Of a DNA stretch of 6,475 bases, positions 5,379 through 6,475 are shown one piece after another. Below the pieces are notes generated by a model. It was not told where the DNA came from. It did not search any database and worked only from the letters and a program-made list of their open reading frames with translations. The stretch covers positions 1-6,475 of the forward strand of contig DASWYB010000059.1 in assembly GCA_036405195.1 (NCBI GenBank). Direction: 5' to 3'. The position numbers were made by a program, and so were the translations under genes. The first letter of the stretch is position 1. Every line of letters begins with the position of its first letter. Source of the DNA: DASWYB01 sp036405195 (lineage in GTDB: Bacteria > Patescibacteriota > UBA1384 > 2-12-FULL-50-11 > DASWYB01).

Positions 5379-6475
5379 TTAAATCCAACTTCTAAACCAC
5401 ATATGATGACGGTACCATTCGTCGGATAGAGGAAGCCCCATGAGAAGAGGGAGGAAATAGACGAAGAAAGCAAAGCCGAGGGTAAGGAAGATGATGCCGA
5501 TTGGACGGTACTCGGGCTTCTTTAATAATCTCTCATAGGTAACGGTTGCGAGAAGGATGAGTAGCAGAAGGACGGGCACAAAATAGTGATAAATGAATTT
5601 TACGCGAGAAATGAATATCCAGGGGAGGTAGAGGGCAAGGTAGGTAAGGATGAGAAAAACGTTGCGTTCTAAGTTTTTACGGTCATAACCGAGAGTAAAC
5701 ATAGTTGCAAAGAGAGCAATAAGTCCCCCGATCCACGTTACGATATTTCCCACCTCAACGATGCCAAGAATGGTTCCTGGAGTAGGGGATTGGTAGTAGA
5801 GCCAAATCGGTCGGAGCATAATAGCCCAGGACCACCAAGAAGATCCATAGGGATGGGTCGCGTCAAGATGGGCGTGATAGTTCCAGGTGCTCTTGTGCCA
5901 CCAAATAAAATGTTCTAGTAAGGGGCTGCGCGTTTGAATGAGGTCAACTGTAAACGACGCTATATAAAGGAGGGGAATAATCGCTAAGAGGGCTATGTGC
6001 CAGAAATTAAATTTGGCTCGATTTTCTGTCCGCATCCAACCTGCCAAAACGAGAAAGGCTAATGCTGCTCCTATTGCGCCTAGTCCAATCCATTTTACAG
6101 AAGCAGCGGCGGCAAAGAAAATAAGAGCAAGGATGTAATCGCTTATGTGGTGTTTTGGTTTATCCCACCAGCGCCAGAAAAACCAGAGGCCAGCTAAGGA
6201 AAAGAGAGCGAGATAAATGTTAATAAGACCTACTCGGGATTCGACTAAGGCCATAGGCTCTATAGCAACCAGAAAAAGAGCGAGAACGGCGATTCCTCGG
6301 TTTTTTGTTAAGTCTTTGGTAAAGCCGTAAATGACGCCAAGGAGGAGAATGCCGGCGATGGCATTAAAGAATCTCCACCCCAAAGGGACGTTACCAAAGA
6401 GAGTAATGCTTGCGGCAATAATGAGTTTGCCCAGTGGGGGATGAGAATCATAAAAATCAGTATGGGTAATATAAT
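5379..6475 (-). CDS. PMT-family (GT39) dolichyl/polyprenyl-phosphate-mannose protein mannosyltransferase, 5'-truncated by window edge
   Basis: Polytopic membrane glycosyltransferase. The family moves mannose from a polyprenyl-phosphate carrier to Ser/Thr of exported proteins on the outer face of the membrane. The frame is open to the window end, giving 364 residues plus a partial codon; the TTG at 6381-6383 is internal and is not the start. Supporting motifs: DSHPPLGKL (6423-6449 region), matching the PMT DVHPPLGKL loop; GWRFFNAIAG directly after it; VESRVGLINIYL; ASVKWIGLG; WNYHAHLDATHPYGSSWWSW followed by LRPIWLYYQ, the PMT THPYxSxPWxW-RPxxYYY signature (THPYGSSWWS at 5829-5858); and FISRVKFIYHYFVPVLLLL near the C-terminus. 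Many hydrophobic segments fit 10 or more membrane spans. The catalytic acidic motif of the first external loop would be upstream of the window. The substrate and sugar cannot be read from the sequence. The acylphosphatase-like gene follows by 26 nt. Confidence 0.9.
   Translation of the reverse strand, partial: YITHTDFYDSHPPLGKLIIAASITLFGNVPLGWRFFNAIAGILLLGVIYGFTKDLTKNRGIAVLALFLVAIEPMALVESRVGLINIYLALFSLAGLWFFWRWWDKPKHHISDYILALIFFAAAASVKWIGLGAIGAALAFLVLAGWMRTENRAKFNFWHIALLAIIPLLYIASFTVDLIQTRSPLLEHFIWWHKSTWNYHAHLDATHPYGSSWWSWAIMLRPIWLYYQSPTPGTILGIVEVGNIVTWIGGLIALFATMFTLGYDRKNLERNVFLILTYLALYLPWIFISRVKFIYHYFVPVLLLLILLATVTYERLLKKPEYRPIGIIFLTLGFAFFVYFLPLLMGLPLSDEWYRHHMWFRSWI

Noticed and set aside
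5153..5395. 80-residue + strand open frame over the small acylphosphatase-like gene
   Set aside because: The - strand reading has a recognisable family pattern and a consistent operon context; the + strand reading has neither.
6381..6383. TTG as the start of the mannosyltransferase gene
   Set aside because: The same frame continues to the window edge and includes the conserved HPPLGK motif upstream of this codon.

Overview
The window most likely comes from a reduced-genome bacterium of the Candidate Phyla Radiation (Patescibacteria, perhaps Parcubacteria). This is an inference from several weak signs: a eukaryote/archaea-like (type 2) isoleucyl-tRNA synthetase, a compact rplU-secE-nusG-rplK cluster without rpmA or rplA, a shortened L21, an L11 lacking two very conserved prolines, and a PMT-type membrane mannosyltransferase. 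Base composition looks moderate, and every CDS end visible in the window is TAA. The standard bacterial code reads all genes without interruption.

Left part (1-3219, + strand): the C-terminal two thirds of ileS runs in from outside the window, followed after 9 nt by a complete rodA/ftsW-type SEDS glycosyltransferase gene, probably on the same transcript. Middle part (3220-5027, + strand): a short intergenic region carries an imperfect hairpin and then a textbook sigma-70-type promoter (TTGACG, 17 nt, TACAAT with an extended -10). This promoter drives rplU (L21), secE, nusG and rplK (L11), which are spaced 0 to 20 nt apart. The unit ends in a very strong, near-perfect 21-bp hairpin. Right part (5041-6475, - strand): a 5'-truncated PMT-family (GT39) mannosyltransferase gene, followed 26 nt later by a small acylphosphatase-like gene. 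This unit converges on the same terminator, which looks able to work in both directions.

The middle operon joins translation (L21, L11), transcription elongation/antitermination (NusG) and protein export (SecE). The flanking genes supply charged tRNA-Ile, peptidoglycan polymerisation and surface-protein glycosylation. I see no mobile element, CRISPR array, RNA gene or obviously new multi-gene system. The best leads are the Q22/A23 substitution in the drug-binding face of L11, the internal shortening of L21, and the unannotated-looking acylphosphatase-like protein.
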